DNA of 64,000 bases. Origin: Citreicella sp. C3M06 (GTDB lineage: Bacteria; Pseudomonadota; Alphaproteobacteria; Rhodobacterales; Rhodobacteraceae). Positions 48,464 through 57,735 of the stretch are shown one piece after another. The stretch spans positions 18,975 to 82,974 of the forward strand of contig NZ_JAHKQA010000075.1 of assembly GCF_018860705.1 (NCBI RefSeq). The letters run 5' to 3'. Below the pieces are notes generated by a model. It was not told the DNA's origin and searched no databases. It saw only the letters and a list, made by a program, of their open reading frames with translations. The position numbers and the translations under genes are program-made. How positions within the stretch are numbered: position 1 is the first letter of the stretch; each line of letters begins with the position of its first letter.

Positions 48464-48851
48464 CCGGATTTTTCCGACTCAGGGCGTAGGTAGGACATGC
48501 GGATGTTGGCAAAAGCTGCTCCGCAGGGGCTTTGAGCCGGCATCATTCGGGGGCTGCCGAACCGGGGCTGAATTCCTGAGGCCGTATGCAAAACGGAGGC
48601 CTGACCCCGCGCAAAACGCGCGGGTAGTGTCCGCGACCAGAATGGGCGCGATGCGAAAAGAACAACTGCGTCCGGTACGGTGGGCATTCGCCGTGCCGGA
48701 CGCTCACTTGCCGATCCTCGGGTCAGGATCGGGACATGCGGGCGGGACAAGCAGAATGAGTGGCACGCTACGTTGCGCTGCCCGGGCGATGTGCAGCGCC
48801 GATACCTGCAGAGGGTTCTGTGGCTGTCATCGCGGCCATTGGCGCAAGCGC
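48464..48851. other. 388-bp intergenic region with three consecutive hairpins
   Basis: No convincing gene lies between the convergent EcsC and ptsP genes. Three stem-loops stand out: CCCGCGC/GCGCGGG at 48606-48624, a 13-bp stem with one G-U-type pair at 48668-48703 (GCGTCCGGTACGG with its partner), and CCGATCCT/AGGATCGG at 48711-48732. None is followed by a T tract. The cluster could belong to a structured RNA or be a 3'-end processing region. Confidence 0.4.
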
Positions 48852-51086
48852 TCAGCCTTGCGTTCGCAAGAAGCGCATGACGTCGTCGCGGACGGATTGT
48901 TCGCCTCGAGCGCGGGCTTCGCAGATCACATCGTAGAGCCCATCAAGATCGGTGCGCATGATCAGGCTCTTGACCGGCCCGATGGAGGCCGGGCGCATCG
49001 ACAGACGCCGCAAACCGATCGCCGCAAGACAGACCGCTTCGATCGGACGTCCGGCATCCTCGCCGCAAAAGCTCAATGGCGTTAGGGTATCCGAGCAGCG
49101 CATCACAATGTTCTCGAGAAAGCTCAGGAAGCTCACGTTCAGCGTATCGTAGCGGCGGCGCACCCGTTCGTTCTCGCGGTCGGCGGCAAAGAAGAACTGC
49201 TTGAGATCGTTGCCGCCGATGGAAATAAACGCCACGTCCTCGAAGAATTTGGTTGGCGCATAGGCCAGCGACGGGGTTTCCAGCATGGTGCCGATGGTCA
49301 CGGTCTCGGGGACCGGGTGGCCAAGCTTGCGCTCGATGGCAAGAGCCTTGCCCACCTCGGCGCGCGCGGCGGTGAATTCCTCGTATTGCGCCACGAAGGG
49401 GAACATCACCGTCAGGGCCCGCCCGCCAGAGGCACGTAGCAAGGCTTGGATCTGCATCCGCATCACGCCGGGCTTGTCGAGCCCGACCCGGATCGCCCGC
49501 CAGCCAAGCGCCGGGTTCGGCTCGTCGTTCGGCTTCATGTAGGGCAGAACCTTGTCCGACCCGATGTCGAGCGTGCGAAAGATCACCGGCTTGTCGCCGG
49601 CGCTGTCCATGACGCGCTTGTAGACCTCGACCAGCTCGGTGCGCTTGGGCATCTTGTTGCGGATCAGGAATTGCAGTTCGGTGCGGAACAGCCCGACGCC
49701 TTCCGCACCAGACGAGATCAGCGACGGCAGATCCGCCAGAAGCCCCGCGTTCATGTACAGATGCACGCGCTTGCCGCAGGTCGAGACCGCGGGCTTGTCG
49801 CGGATCGAGGAATACCGCTCCTGCGCCTGCGCCTGCATCGCGATCTTGTCACGGAAGGCGCTGACGATGCTGTCATCCGGGCGCAGGTGCACCATGCCCT
49901 GATCGCCGTCGACCATGATGTGATCGCCGTTCAGCGCCTCGGTGGTGATGCGTTCGGCCTGAATCACCAGCGGGATCGCCAGCGCCCGCGCCACCACGGC
50001 GGCATGGCTGCCGACAGAGCCTTCCTCGAGCACGATGCCCTTGAGTTTGCGACCGTAATCGAGCAGTTCTCCGGGCCCGATGTTGCGCGCGATCAGGATT
50101 GGATCGGCGGGCATTTCGGCACCGGTTTCGGCACCCTGTCCGGTCAGCAGCCGCAGCAGGCGGTTCGACAGATCATCCAGATCATGCAGCCGCTCGCGCA
50201 GGTACTGGTCGGTGACCTGACTCATGCGGGCGCGGGCGTTGGATTGTTCCTTCTCCACCGCCGCTTCGGCGGAGAGGCCAAGGTCGATGTCTTCTTCCAT
50301 GCGCCGCCGCCAGCCTTTGGAATTGGCAAACATACGATAGGCTTCAAGCACTTCAAGCTGCTCGCCGCTGGTGCCTGTCAGCATCTCGTCGACGCTGACG
50401 CGCAGCTTCTCGATGGCTTTGTCGAGCCGCCGGCGCTCGCGCTCGGGGTCGTCCGAGACCAGATTGGTGACCACGACCCGCGGTTCGTGCAGCCATGCGT
50501 GGCCTTCCGTGGTGCCTTCTTGGCCGCTGAGCCCGCGCAGCAGGCGCGGTTGGGTGTGGCGCGCCTTGAGCGCGGCGCCTTCTCCGATGAAGGCGCCCAG
50601 CTCGGCCATTTCCGCCAGCACCATGGCGATCACTTCCAGCGCATAGATCTCGTCCGAGGTGAATTCGCGTTTGGCCTTGGTCTGCAATACCAGCACGCCC
50701 AGCTTTTCGCCAAGGCGCTGGATCGGCAGGCCGAGAAAGCTGGAAAACACCTCTTCGCCGGTTTCCGGCATGTAGCGAAAGCCGCGTTCGGAGGGGGCGT
50801 CGGCGGTGTTCATCATCTTGCCGGTGCGGGCAACGCGCCCGACAAGACCTTCGCCCAGCTTCATCCGGGTCTGGTGCACCGCCTCTTTCTTCAGGCCTTC
50901 GGTGGCGCAAAGTTCCAGCGTATCGGAATCGCGGAAGAGATAGATCGAGCAGACCTCGGAGCCGATGGAATCGGCGGTCAGATGCACGATCTTGTCGAGC
51001 CGTTCCTGACCCGCAGCCTGTTCGGCCATGGTGTCCCGAAGACGGCCCAGCAGCTTGCGGCTTTCGCTTTCGGAACGGTCGATCAT
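48852..51086 (-). CDS. ptsP: PEP-protein phosphotransferase PtsP (nitrogen PTS enzyme I)
   Basis: 744 aa. N-terminal GAF domain (about residues 15-165, with EVCSIYLFRDSDTLELCATEG), a PEP-utiliser N domain, the phosphohistidine domain (GSVGSHAAVVARALAIPLVIQ, active His near residue 362) and a C-terminal TIM barrel with EGVGLFRTELQFL, FRTLDIGSDKVLPYM and the catalytic Cys in SFCGEDAGRP. It starts the PTS-Ntr phosphorelay (PtsP to NPr to EIIA-Ntr), which links nitrogen and carbon status to regulation. NPr and EIIA genes are not in the window. lysC lies directly upstream on the same strand. Confidence 0.96.
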   Translation of the reverse strand: MIDRSESESRKLLGRLRDTMAEQAAGQERLDKIVHLTADSIGSEVCSIYLFRDSDTLELCATEGLKKEAVHQTRMKLGEGLVGRVARTGKMMNTADAPSERGFRYMPETGEEVFSSFLGLPIQRLGEKLGVLVLQTKAKREFTSDEIYALEVIAMVLAEMAELGAFIGEGAALKARHTQPRLLRGLSGQEGTTEGHAWLHEPRVVVTNLVSDDPERERRRLDKAIEKLRVSVDEMLTGTSGEQLEVLEAYRMFANSKGWRRRMEEDIDLGLSAEAAVEKEQSNARARMSQVTDQYLRERLHDLDDLSNRLLRLLTGQGAETGAEMPADPILIARNIGPGELLDYGRKLKGIVLEEGSVGSHAAVVARALAIPLVIQAERITTEALNGDHIMVDGDQGMVHLRPDDSIVSAFRDKIAMQAQAQERYSSIRDKPAVSTCGKRVHLYMNAGLLADLPSLISSGAEGVGLFRTELQFLIRNKMPKRTELVEVYKRVMDSAGDKPVIFRTLDIGSDKVLPYMKPNDEPNPALGWRAIRVGLDKPGVMRMQIQALLRASGGRALTVMFPFVAQYEEFTAARAEVGKALAIERKLGHPVPETVTIGTMLETPSLAYAPTKFFEDVAFISIGGNDLKQFFFAADRENERVRRRYDTLNVSFLSFLENIVMRCSDTLTPLSFCGEDAGRPIEAVCLAAIGLRRLSMRPASIGPVKSLIMRTDLDGLYDVICEARARGEQSVRDDVMRFLRTQG

Positions 51087-51199
51087 GAAACGGTTTTTCC
51101 CAGTCCTGTTGCCCCTCAGCTATAGGCGACGGGCGGGGGCGAGGGGAAGGAGAAACTCGGATCAACCTATGCGGGAAAACCGTTTTTGTCCAATGGTCA

Positions 51200-51224
51200 G
51201 GGGCGCCGCCACAGACGGCGCCCC
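51200..51224 (-). terminator. Hairpin after lysC
   Basis: GGGGCGCCG at 51200-51208 and CGGCGCCCC at 51216-51224 form a perfect 9-bp stem just beyond the lysC stop. There is no T tract on the minus strand, so it may attenuate rather than fully stop transcription into ptsP. Confidence 0.5.
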
Positions 51225-51230
51225 AAGAGG

Positions 51231-52469
51231 TCAGGATGCCTTGTCGAGATCGAAGGCGTGGTGCAGCGCCTGCACCGCCAGTTCCATGTATTTGCGTTCC
51301 ACCAGAACCGAGATCTTGATCTCGGAGGTGGTGATCACCTTGATGTTGATGCCCTCCTCGGAGAGCACCTTGAACATCTTGGCGGCGACACCGGTGTGCG
51401 AGCGCATGCCGATGCCCACGACCGAAATCTTGCAGACCTCGGTATCGGCGACCAGCTCGCTGAAGGCGATGTTGCCCGCTTCCATAGCGGCCTTCAGCGC
51501 CTTTTCGGCGCGCGCCACCTGATTGACCGGGCAGGAGAAGGTCATGTCGGTATGGCCTTCGTCCGAGATGTTCTGGACGATCATGTCGACATTGATGCCC
51601 GCCTCGGAGAGCGGGGTGAAGATGCCAGCGGCGATGCCCGGACGGTCTTCGACCGCCACAAGGGTCATCTTTGCCTCGTCGCGCGAATGGGCGACCCCGG
51701 AAACGACGTTCAGTTCCATGATTTCCTCCTCGTCGCAGACCAGGGTTCCGGCCTCGTCCGATTGTTCCTCGAAGCTGCTGAGCACCCGCAGCTTCACCTT
51801 GTAGCGCATCGCCAGTTCGACAGAGCGGGTCTGCAGCACCTTGGCACCCAGAGAGGCCAGTTCGAGCATTTCCTCGAAGGCGATCTTGTCAAGCTTGCGC
51901 GCCTTGTCGCAGATCCGCGGATCGGTGGTGTAGACGCCATCCACATCGGTATAGATGTCGCAGCGCTGCGCATCGAAGGCGGCGGCGAAGGCGACGGCGG
52001 TGGTGTCCGATCCGCCCCGGCCCAGCGTGGTGATGCGCCCTTCGGGCGAGATGCCCTGAAAGCCTGCAACGACAGCGACCTTCATGCCCTCACCGAACTT
52101 GCGGGTGATATTGTCGGTCGGAATGTCGACGATGCGCGCCGAGCTGTGCTGGCTCGTGGTCACCAGTGGCACCTGCCAGCCCTGCCAGGATCGTGCGGGC
52201 ACGTCCATTTCCTGCAACGTCAGCGCCATCAGCCCGGCAGTGACGTTTTCGCCCGACGACACGACAGCGTCATATTCGCGGGCGTCGAACAGCGGCGAGG
52301 TTTCCTCGACGAAGCCGACAAGCTTGTTGGTCTCGCCCGACATGGCAGAGACGATCACGATGACGTCGTAGCCCTTGGCCACCTCGACGCCAACGCGTTT
52401 CGCTGCGCGCCGAATGCGGTCGAGCGTTGCGACGGACGTGCCGCCGAATTTCATCACGAGAACGGGCAT
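51231..52469 (-). CDS. lysC: Aspartate kinase
   Basis: 412 aa; phosphorylates aspartate, the first step to lysine, threonine and methionine. N-terminal kinase motif VMKFGGTSVA, then TLGRGGSDTTAVAFAAAF and the IYTDVDGVYTTDPRI segment; two C-terminal ACT domains (about 265-335 and 345-405), with the typical VSGVAHSRDEAKMTL and ISVVGIGMRSHTGVAAKMF. The ACT pair indicates allosteric control by lysine and/or threonine. Confidence 0.97.
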   Translation of the reverse strand: MPVLVMKFGGTSVATLDRIRRAAKRVGVEVAKGYDVIVIVSAMSGETNKLVGFVEETSPLFDAREYDAVVSSGENVTAGLMALTLQEMDVPARSWQGWQVPLVTTSQHSSARIVDIPTDNITRKFGEGMKVAVVAGFQGISPEGRITTLGRGGSDTTAVAFAAAFDAQRCDIYTDVDGVYTTDPRICDKARKLDKIAFEEMLELASLGAKVLQTRSVELAMRYKVKLRVLSSFEEQSDEAGTLVCDEEEIMELNVVSGVAHSRDEAKMTLVAVEDRPGIAAGIFTPLSEAGINVDMIVQNISDEGHTDMTFSCPVNQVARAEKALKAAMEAGNIAFSELVADTEVCKISVVGIGMRSHTGVAAKMFKVLSEEGINIKVITTSEIKISVLVERKYMELAVQALHHAFDLDKAS

Positions 52470-52581
52470 GAAGCACCCTCCGGGTGGTCCTGAATCAGCC
52501 GGGGTTTACGCGGGGGGCGGGGATTGCGCAAGAGGCTCAGCGCGTTGGTGTTGCGCCGAGAGGACCGCCGGTTGCGGCGGA

Positions 52582-53220
52582 TTAGTACGGGTGGGGGCGG
52601 CCATCCCAGCACTCGAAGCATCCGGTGCTGGCAAGACTGAGCGCCGACAGGCGGTCGGCAAGGCCGCTGGCGGATTGCTGCGGCGTGATGTCTGCTGCGC
52701 CGCCGCCCATGTCGGTCTGCACCCAGCCGGGGTGATAGATGCCCACGGCCACGCCTTGCGGTGCAAGATCGGTGGCAAGGTTGCGCCCGAGGTTCAGCGC
52801 CGCCGCCTTCGAGGCCCGGTAGATGTAGCTGCCGCCCGGTGCGCGGGTGTCCGACGCCATCTGCGACGAGATGATCATGATCTTCGGGGTTTGCGCCTGT
52901 TTCAGCAGGGGCAGCATGGCCTGAACCGTCAGGAACACGCCGGTGACGTTGACGGCAAAGCTGTCGGCCCACATCTGTTGCGGGTAGCCGTCGATGGACT
53001 GCCCCTTGTCGAGGTAGACCCCGGCGTTGCAGATCAGCGCATCAAGCGGCGCGTCGATAGCCTTGGCAAGGCTGGCGATCGAGCCCGGATCGGTGACGTC
53101 CAGCGGTGCGAGGCCCGCGTTGTTGCGGGCGGTGCCGGTGACGTCGTTGCCGCGTGCGGACAGTTCGGCGGCCAGCGCCGCGCCAATGCCACGGTTCGCG
53201 CCGGTGATCAGGATACGCAT
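52582..53220 (-). CDS. Small SDR family oxidoreductase (CsgA-like)
   Basis: 212 aa. NAD(P) motif TGANRGIGAAL near residue 6, CNAGV near residue 64, and the catalytic YRASKAAALNL near residue 136. Short SDRs of this kind resemble the C-factor/CsgA group; substrate unknown. The start shares one base with the stop of the preceding DUF1178 gene, so the two are co-translated. Confidence 0.9.
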   Translation of the reverse strand: MRILITGANRGIGAALAAELSARGNDVTGTARNNAGLAPLDVTDPGSIASLAKAIDAPLDALICNAGVYLDKGQSIDGYPQQMWADSFAVNVTGVFLTVQAMLPLLKQAQTPKIMIISSQMASDTRAPGGSYIYRASKAAALNLGRNLATDLAPQGVAVGIYHPGWVQTDMGGGAADITPQQSASGLADRLSALSLASTGCFECWDGRPHPY

Positions 53221-53639
53221 CAGTTGTTCTTTCGTTTCGGGCGGAAGGGAAGGGGGGCAACAGGCACGCCGTCTTCGATCAGTTTCCTGGCCTCGTCGCC
53301 GCGGGTTTCGCCCCAGATTGCCCGCTTCGGGCTGTCACCCTCGTGCATGGCGCGGGCTTCGCGGGCAAAATCGCGGCCCACGTAATCGCTGGTTTTTTCG
53401 AATTCGGCCTGCACCTCGCGCAGCGCCTGTTCGGCGGGCGAAGCTGGCGCCGACAGCGGTGCATCGCGCTCGGCTCCGGCGCTGACGCGGGGCGCCATCA
53501 GATCCTTGTTGACCTCGGCGCTGCCGCAGACCGAGCAGGTCACAAGCCCGGCGGCGTGCAACTTGTCGAAGGCGCTTGCGGATTGGAACCAGCTGTCAAA
53601 GCGGTGATCCTGCGCGCATTTGAGGTTGTAATGGATCAT
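53220..53639 (-). CDS. DUF1178 family protein
   Basis: 139 aa. The N-terminus MIHYNLKCAQDHRFDSWFQS with a later CSVCGS pair (Cys8, Cys35, Cys38) forms a putative zinc-ribbon-like half, followed by a charged helical C-terminus ending in basic residues (RPKRKNN). The family is widespread in alphaproteobacteria and has no known function. It is translationally coupled to the downstream SDR gene. Confidence 0.88.
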   Translation of the reverse strand: MIHYNLKCAQDHRFDSWFQSASAFDKLHAAGLVTCSVCGSAEVNKDLMAPRVSAGAERDAPLSAPASPAEQALREVQAEFEKTSDYVGRDFAREARAMHEGDSPKRAIWGETRGDEARKLIEDGVPVAPLPFRPKRKNN

Positions 53640-53689
53640 GGCTGTGGCTCGATGCTACTTATGAATATCTAATGTTTCGCACGCGTTAT

Positions 53690-54898
53690 TCAAGCGCGGG
53701 GCGCCGGGGGAAGCCACTGCACCAGCGCATTGGTGAGGGTTTCGGCATCTGCTTCGGGGCGCAGCGTGGCCTGCGCCTTGGCGCCCATCGCGGCTTGCGC
53801 CTGTCCGCTCAGCTGCGCCAGCGCCGCCGCCAGCGTTTGCGCATCGCCTACGGGCAAGGCGGCCTCGGCGGCGCTCAACCGGGCGAAAGGGGCGCGAAAA
53901 TTGCGCAGGTCAGGGCCGTGGATCAGCGCCGCGCCGTAGGCGGCGGGCTCGTATGGGGTGTGGCCGCCCCGGTCCGTCAGGGTGCCGCCGATGAACACCC
54001 GCCCGGCCAGCGCGTAGAACAGCGGCATCTCGCCCAACGTATCGGCGATGTAGACATCCGCCTCGGGCGGCTCTCCCAAGCTGCGCCGCGCGACGCTCAG
54101 CCCCCGTGCCTGTGCCAGCGCCGCGATGTCGCTGGCGCGGTGTGGATGGCGCGGCGCAAGGATCAGCCGCAAGCCCGGCTCTGCCGCGCGGGCGGCAAGG
54201 TGGGCATCAAGCACCACCGCGTCTTCGCCCTCATGGGTCGAGGCGGCAAGCCATGTGGCGTGGCGGTCAAACCCGGCCGGCGCCGGATCGCTCATGGCTT
54301 GCGGCACATACAGCGCCTTGAGGTCGACCACCGGCCCGGCGGCACCGTCCGGCAGCCCGGCGTCACGGTAGCGCGCCCGCGAGCCGTCATCTTGCGCCGA
54401 CACCCACGCAAGCCGCCGAAGCAGCCGCCGTTGCAGCCCGCCGAACAGCCGCCAGCCACGGGCGGTGCCCTCGCTCAGCCTGCCGCCCATGATCAGCACA
54501 GGGCCGGGGCAGCGCAGCACCCGGTGTGGCCAGAGTTCGGATTCCATCGCTACATGGGCGCGCACGTCCCAGTTTCGCAGGAAGCGCCGCGTCACCCACC
54601 ACAGGTCAAGCGGAGCCAGCCGCGCCGCCAGACCCCAGCTTTGCGCCAGCCGGACGCCGGTGGCGGAATTGCAGGTGATCACGATGGGCAGGTCGGGCCG
54701 GGCGCGACGCAGCGCATCTAGAATGGGCCGGGCCGAGGCCAGTTCGCCGTTGGACGCGGCGTGCAACCACAGATGCGGGCCGGCATCGGCGGCCCCGCGC
54801 GCCAGCCGGTCGCGCAGCGCGGGCCAGTCGCGCCGCAGCGCAAGACGGCCAAGCACCAGCGCGGCAAAGACCGAAACGAGCAGGCGATAGAGAAACAT
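53690..54898 (-). CDS. waaA: 3-deoxy-D-manno-octulosonic acid transferase
   Basis: 402-aa GT-B glycosyltransferase that attaches Kdo to lipid A precursor at the inner membrane. N-terminal membrane anchor (about residues 2-18), then LWLHAASNGELASARPIL (family motif with a catalytic Glu), the VAMESELWPHRVL loop, LAASTHEGEDAVVLDAH in the second domain, and YALAGRVFIGGTLTDRGGHTPYEPAAYG for sugar-nucleotide binding. Glycosylation sites and number of Kdo residues cannot be told from sequence. Confidence 0.92.
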   Translation of the reverse strand: MFLYRLLVSVFAALVLGRLALRRDWPALRDRLARGAADAGPHLWLHAASNGELASARPILDALRRARPDLPIVITCNSATGVRLAQSWGLAARLAPLDLWWVTRRFLRNWDVRAHVAMESELWPHRVLRCPGPVLIMGGRLSEGTARGWRLFGGLQRRLLRRLAWVSAQDDGSRARYRDAGLPDGAAGPVVDLKALYVPQAMSDPAPAGFDRHATWLAASTHEGEDAVVLDAHLAARAAEPGLRLILAPRHPHRASDIAALAQARGLSVARRSLGEPPEADVYIADTLGEMPLFYALAGRVFIGGTLTDRGGHTPYEPAAYGAALIHGPDLRNFRAPFARLSAAEAALPVGDAQTLAAALAQLSGQAQAAMGAKAQATLRPEADAETLTNALVQWLPPAPRA

Positions 54899-54957
54899 GG
54901 CATTCCCGGAGTGACAGCACGCAGGGGCTTAGGGCAGCAGCGCGCGGCGGGCAAGCC

Positions 54958-55542
54958 TCAGGCGTCGAGCACGGCGTCCCAGTACAGGTAATCCATCCAG
55001 CTTTCGTGCAGGTGCCCCGGCGGGAATTTGCGCCCGACATTCATCAGCTCGGACGCGCTGGGCTGGCGCGGCGGCTTGCGCAGGCTCATGTTTGCGCGGC
55101 GCAGCGACTTGGACCCTTTGCGCAGGTTGCACGGCGCGCAGGCCGCCACGACGTTTTCCCAGCTGGTGATGCCTCCGCTGGCGCGCGGCACCACGTGATC
55201 GAAGGTCAGATCGCCCTTCGATCCGCAATACTGGCAGCGAAATTCATCCCTCAGAAAAAGATTGAAGCGCGTGAATGCCACGCGCTTCCTTGGTTTTACA
55301 TAATCTTTGAGCACCACCACGCTGGGGATTTTCAGCGTCATCGACGGGCTTCGGACGATCTCGTCATATTCGGCGATGATGTCCACCCGGTCTAGGAAAG
55401 CTGCCTTCACCGCCTCTTGCCATGGCCATAGCGACAGGGGGTAATAGGACAGCGGCCTGAAATCCGCATTCAGCACCAGCGCCGGATGATGTCGCAGCGC
55501 CGAAGGTTCCCTGACAAAGTGCGTTCTGAAGTCGCCAATCAT
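54958..55542 (-). CDS. HNH endonuclease family protein
   Basis: 194 aa. The HNH core is clear in the C-terminal half: RCQYCGSKGDLTFDHVVPRA (two Cys, then the catalytic DH), GGITSWENVVAACAPCN (Asn and second Cys pair) and LRKGSKS. The N-terminal half (ALVLNADFRPLSYYPLSLWPW) is the conserved segment of a housekeeping-type HNH protein found broadly in alphaproteobacteria and cyanobacteria. Target unknown; it does not look like a restriction or intron enzyme. Confidence 0.9.
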   Translation of the reverse strand: MIGDFRTHFVREPSALRHHPALVLNADFRPLSYYPLSLWPWQEAVKAAFLDRVDIIAEYDEIVRSPSMTLKIPSVVVLKDYVKPRKRVAFTRFNLFLRDEFRCQYCGSKGDLTFDHVVPRASGGITSWENVVAACAPCNLRKGSKSLRRANMSLRKPPRQPSASELMNVGRKFPPGHLHESWMDYLYWDAVLDA

Positions 55543-55792
55543 TGATCGAGTCTTTCCTGCCCTGTCTGCCCGTACATGGCACCAGGGCGGGGAGCCCGCC
55601 CCAGCGTCAAACCACTATATCCTGCGCTTGATATCTGGCAAGCCTCGCAACCTTGAGTGGCGTGCTTCTTGCTACCGCATTTGCGTAAAGCTCATGTGAC
55701 AGGCGAAATCGCCGATTCCGCATGGCAAAGGCGTGACGTTGCACGGGTTTGCGGGCAGGGTCGGCGGCGATATGCCTCTGAAAGGACAGCCC

Positions 55793-56590
55793 ATGAGCCG
55801 CCGCATCGACCATCTTGTCTTCGCCGTCCGCGATCTTGACCCGGTTGTCCGCCTGTACGAGCGCCTTGGGTTTCGTGTCGGCGCGCGCAATCGCCACCCT
55901 TGGGGCACTGAAAATCGGCTCGTGCAGTTTGGCTCGTCGTTTCTGGAATTCGTGGCGGTGGGCGATGCGGCGCTGATCGAGCCGCACGCGCCGGGGCGCT
56001 TCAGCTTCGGGGCCTTCATGCAGCAAGCCATCGCCCGGCGCGAGGGGCTGGCGATGCTGGTGCTCGATAGCGACGACGCCTGCGCCGATGCCCAGCGTTT
56101 TGCGGCTGAGGGGATCGGCGCGTTCGAACCGTTCTTCTTCGAGCGCAAGGGTCAGCGCGCCGATGGCAGCGAAACCCATGTCGCCTTTACCCTCGCCTTT
56201 GCCGCGCAGGACTCGCTGCCTGAGGCCGGGTTCTTTACCTGCCAGCAGCATTTTCCCGGTGCGTTCTGGTCTGCGGACCTGCAGCAGCACCCGAACGGGG
56301 CGCGCAATGTCAGCGGCGTTACGCTGGGGGCGCAGGACGTTGGCGCAACGCTGAGTTTTCTCGGGCGCTTTGCCGGGGCGCAGGCCGCCGATGGCAGCGT
56401 GCCGCTGCCGGGCGCTGCGCTGACGGTGATCGAGGCTGAAACCCAGGGCTTTGCAGGCTACCGGGTCGCGGTGGACGATCCCGGCGCGATGATCGCGCGG
56501 CTCGAGGCGGAGGGCCTCGCCTTTCGCGAAACGCAGGCAGGGGTCGTCCTCTCGGCCTTTGGCGCAGAGATCGAGTTTGTGCCGGGGTGA
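55793..56590 (+). CDS. VOC family protein (glyoxalase-like domain)
   Basis: 265 aa, start at 55793 (MSRRIDHLVFAVRDLD) with AAAGGACA upstream; an ATG seven codons earlier is less well placed. The N-terminal vicinal-oxygen-chelate half has the metal-ligand-like His in RIDHLVFAV and the FLEFVAVGD strand. A second, more divergent half starts near residue 165. It looks like the Glyoxalase_3 group of proteins with unknown substrates. Confidence 0.85.
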   Translation: MSRRIDHLVFAVRDLDPVVRLYERLGFRVGARNRHPWGTENRLVQFGSSFLEFVAVGDAALIEPHAPGRFSFGAFMQQAIARREGLAMLVLDSDDACADAQRFAAEGIGAFEPFFFERKGQRADGSETHVAFTLAFAAQDSLPEAGFFTCQQHFPGAFWSADLQQHPNGARNVSGVTLGAQDVGATLSFLGRFAGAQAADGSVPLPGAALTVIEAETQGFAGYRVAVDDPGAMIARLEAEGLAFRETQAGVVLSAFGAEIEFVPG

Positions 56591-56725
56591 TGCGGGCAGC
56601 CAGCGTCCCATGCCAAAACGGGGCCGCCGCCTTGTGGGGTTTGGTTCGCCCTCGGTTGGGGGGGCTCATGCGGGGGCAGGGGGGGCTTGAGCCTCTGACT
56701 TTCGATGGCGCATCGGCAAAGCGGC

Positions 56726-57112
56726 TCACTCCGGCGCGGGATAGGTGGCCCGACATTGCGCCGAATCCCGGGCGGCCTCGCTGCGCAGCACCGGCAGAGC
56801 GCGCTGTAGCTCGCGATCGCGCGCCAGAAGCGCGGCGCGGTCGACCGGCTCGCGGCGGGTGACCGGCTCGGTCCGGCTGTCCCAGCAAGCGTAGCGCCCG
56901 CCCCCCGGTCCGCGGCAGGTGGCAAGTACGCGGTGGCGTTCGTACCGGGTCTCGAAAGTGTAGCCGCGCGCCAGATCTGCCGCGATCCGCTGGCGTTCCT
57001 TCATCGCCGACCGCCATGGCCCGGCGGCGGCATTGAGGCAGGCCTCGCGCGGGGTGGCGCAGGCGGAAAGCAACGCAAATGCGGCGATGGTAAGGGTCAG
57101 TCTGGGGCTCAT
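56726..57112 (-). CDS. Small Cys-rich lipoprotein of unknown function
   Basis: 128 aa. From the ATG at 57112 (GAGGA 8 nt upstream) there is a lipoprotein signal (SPRLTLTIAAFALLSAC). The rest is polar and basic, with four further cysteines (ACLNA, ATCRG, YACWD, AQCRA) likely forming disulfides in the periplasm. A start three codons earlier is possible. I do not recognise the family. Confidence 0.75.
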   Translation of the reverse strand: MSPRLTLTIAAFALLSACATPREACLNAAAGPWRSAMKERQRIAADLARGYTFETRYERHRVLATCRGPGGGRYACWDSRTEPVTRREPVDRAALLARDRELQRALPVLRSEAARDSAQCRATYPAPE

Positions 57113-57346
57113 GGTCTGCATCCTCGGGGCGGGTCAGAGACTCTGTGCGACCTTCATGCCCGACAAGCCCGCTTGCTGTCCATGAGGGGCAACGCGCAAC
57201 GCGGCACCCCGGGGATGCGTCTGGCCAGGAACGCCAGATTACCGGAACGGCGCAAGATTACACGGAACAATCTTATAAGGGTCATCGTTGTGTGAACAAT
57301 CGCGGCGTCGACGTGGCGCGCGCAGCAATTACCAAGGAGAGACTTG

Positions 57347-57631
57347 ATGAAGACCGGAGCCGCAGTTGGAATTGCCGTTGTTGCCATCGCTGCCATTGCC
57401 TTTGGCGCCTACATGATCGATTTCGATGTGACCGAAGAGGGCGCGTTGCCCGATGTCGATGTCTCGGTCGAGGGCGGCGAGCTGCCCGAGGTGGACGCCG
57501 AGGTTGGCTCGATCACCACCGGCACCACCACCGAGACCGTCGAAGTACCGGATGTCGATATCGACGTCGACACCGAGGAGGCAGAGGTCAAGGTTCCGAC
57601 CGTCGATGTGACCCCACCCGCTGACGATTGA
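57347..57631 (+). CDS. Small membrane-anchored acidic repeat protein (PDVDV repeats)
   Basis: 94 aa. One N-terminal membrane helix (VGIAVVAIAAIAFGAYMI) followed by a very acidic, Val-rich tail with repeated PDVDV, ELPEVDAEV, VPDVDIDV and VPTVDV units, likely an extended beta-rich periplasmic segment. AGGAGAG precedes the start. Similar short proteins occur in relatives as hypothetical proteins. No function known. Confidence 0.75.
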   Translation: MKTGAAVGIAVVAIAAIAFGAYMIDFDVTEEGALPDVDVSVEGGELPEVDAEVGSITTGTTTETVEVPDVDIDVDTEEAEVKVPTVDVTPPADD

Positions 57632-57735
57632 TCCGTTATGGTAACGAGTGCCGCTGTTATTGCCTGGAACGCGTTGCCAAAAGGCGTTCGAAGCGAGCCT
57701 TGAACGTAATTCAAGCTGGTTCGACCAGCTTGGTA

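Noticed and set aside
48435..49085. 216-aa plus-strand frame across the EcsC-ptsP gap, and a 96-aa minus frame at 48460-48750
   Set aside because: No ribosome site, no recognisable domain, irregular composition and overlap with the end of ptsP; the gap looks non-coding.
49446..51125. 559-aa open frame on the plus strand opposite ptsP
   Set aside because: Antisense shadow of PtsP, whose GAF, phospho-His and TIM-barrel motifs are all intact on the minus strand.
51186..52493. 435-aa open frame on the plus strand opposite lysC
   Set aside because: Antisense shadow; aspartate kinase motifs and both ACT domains are clear on the minus strand.
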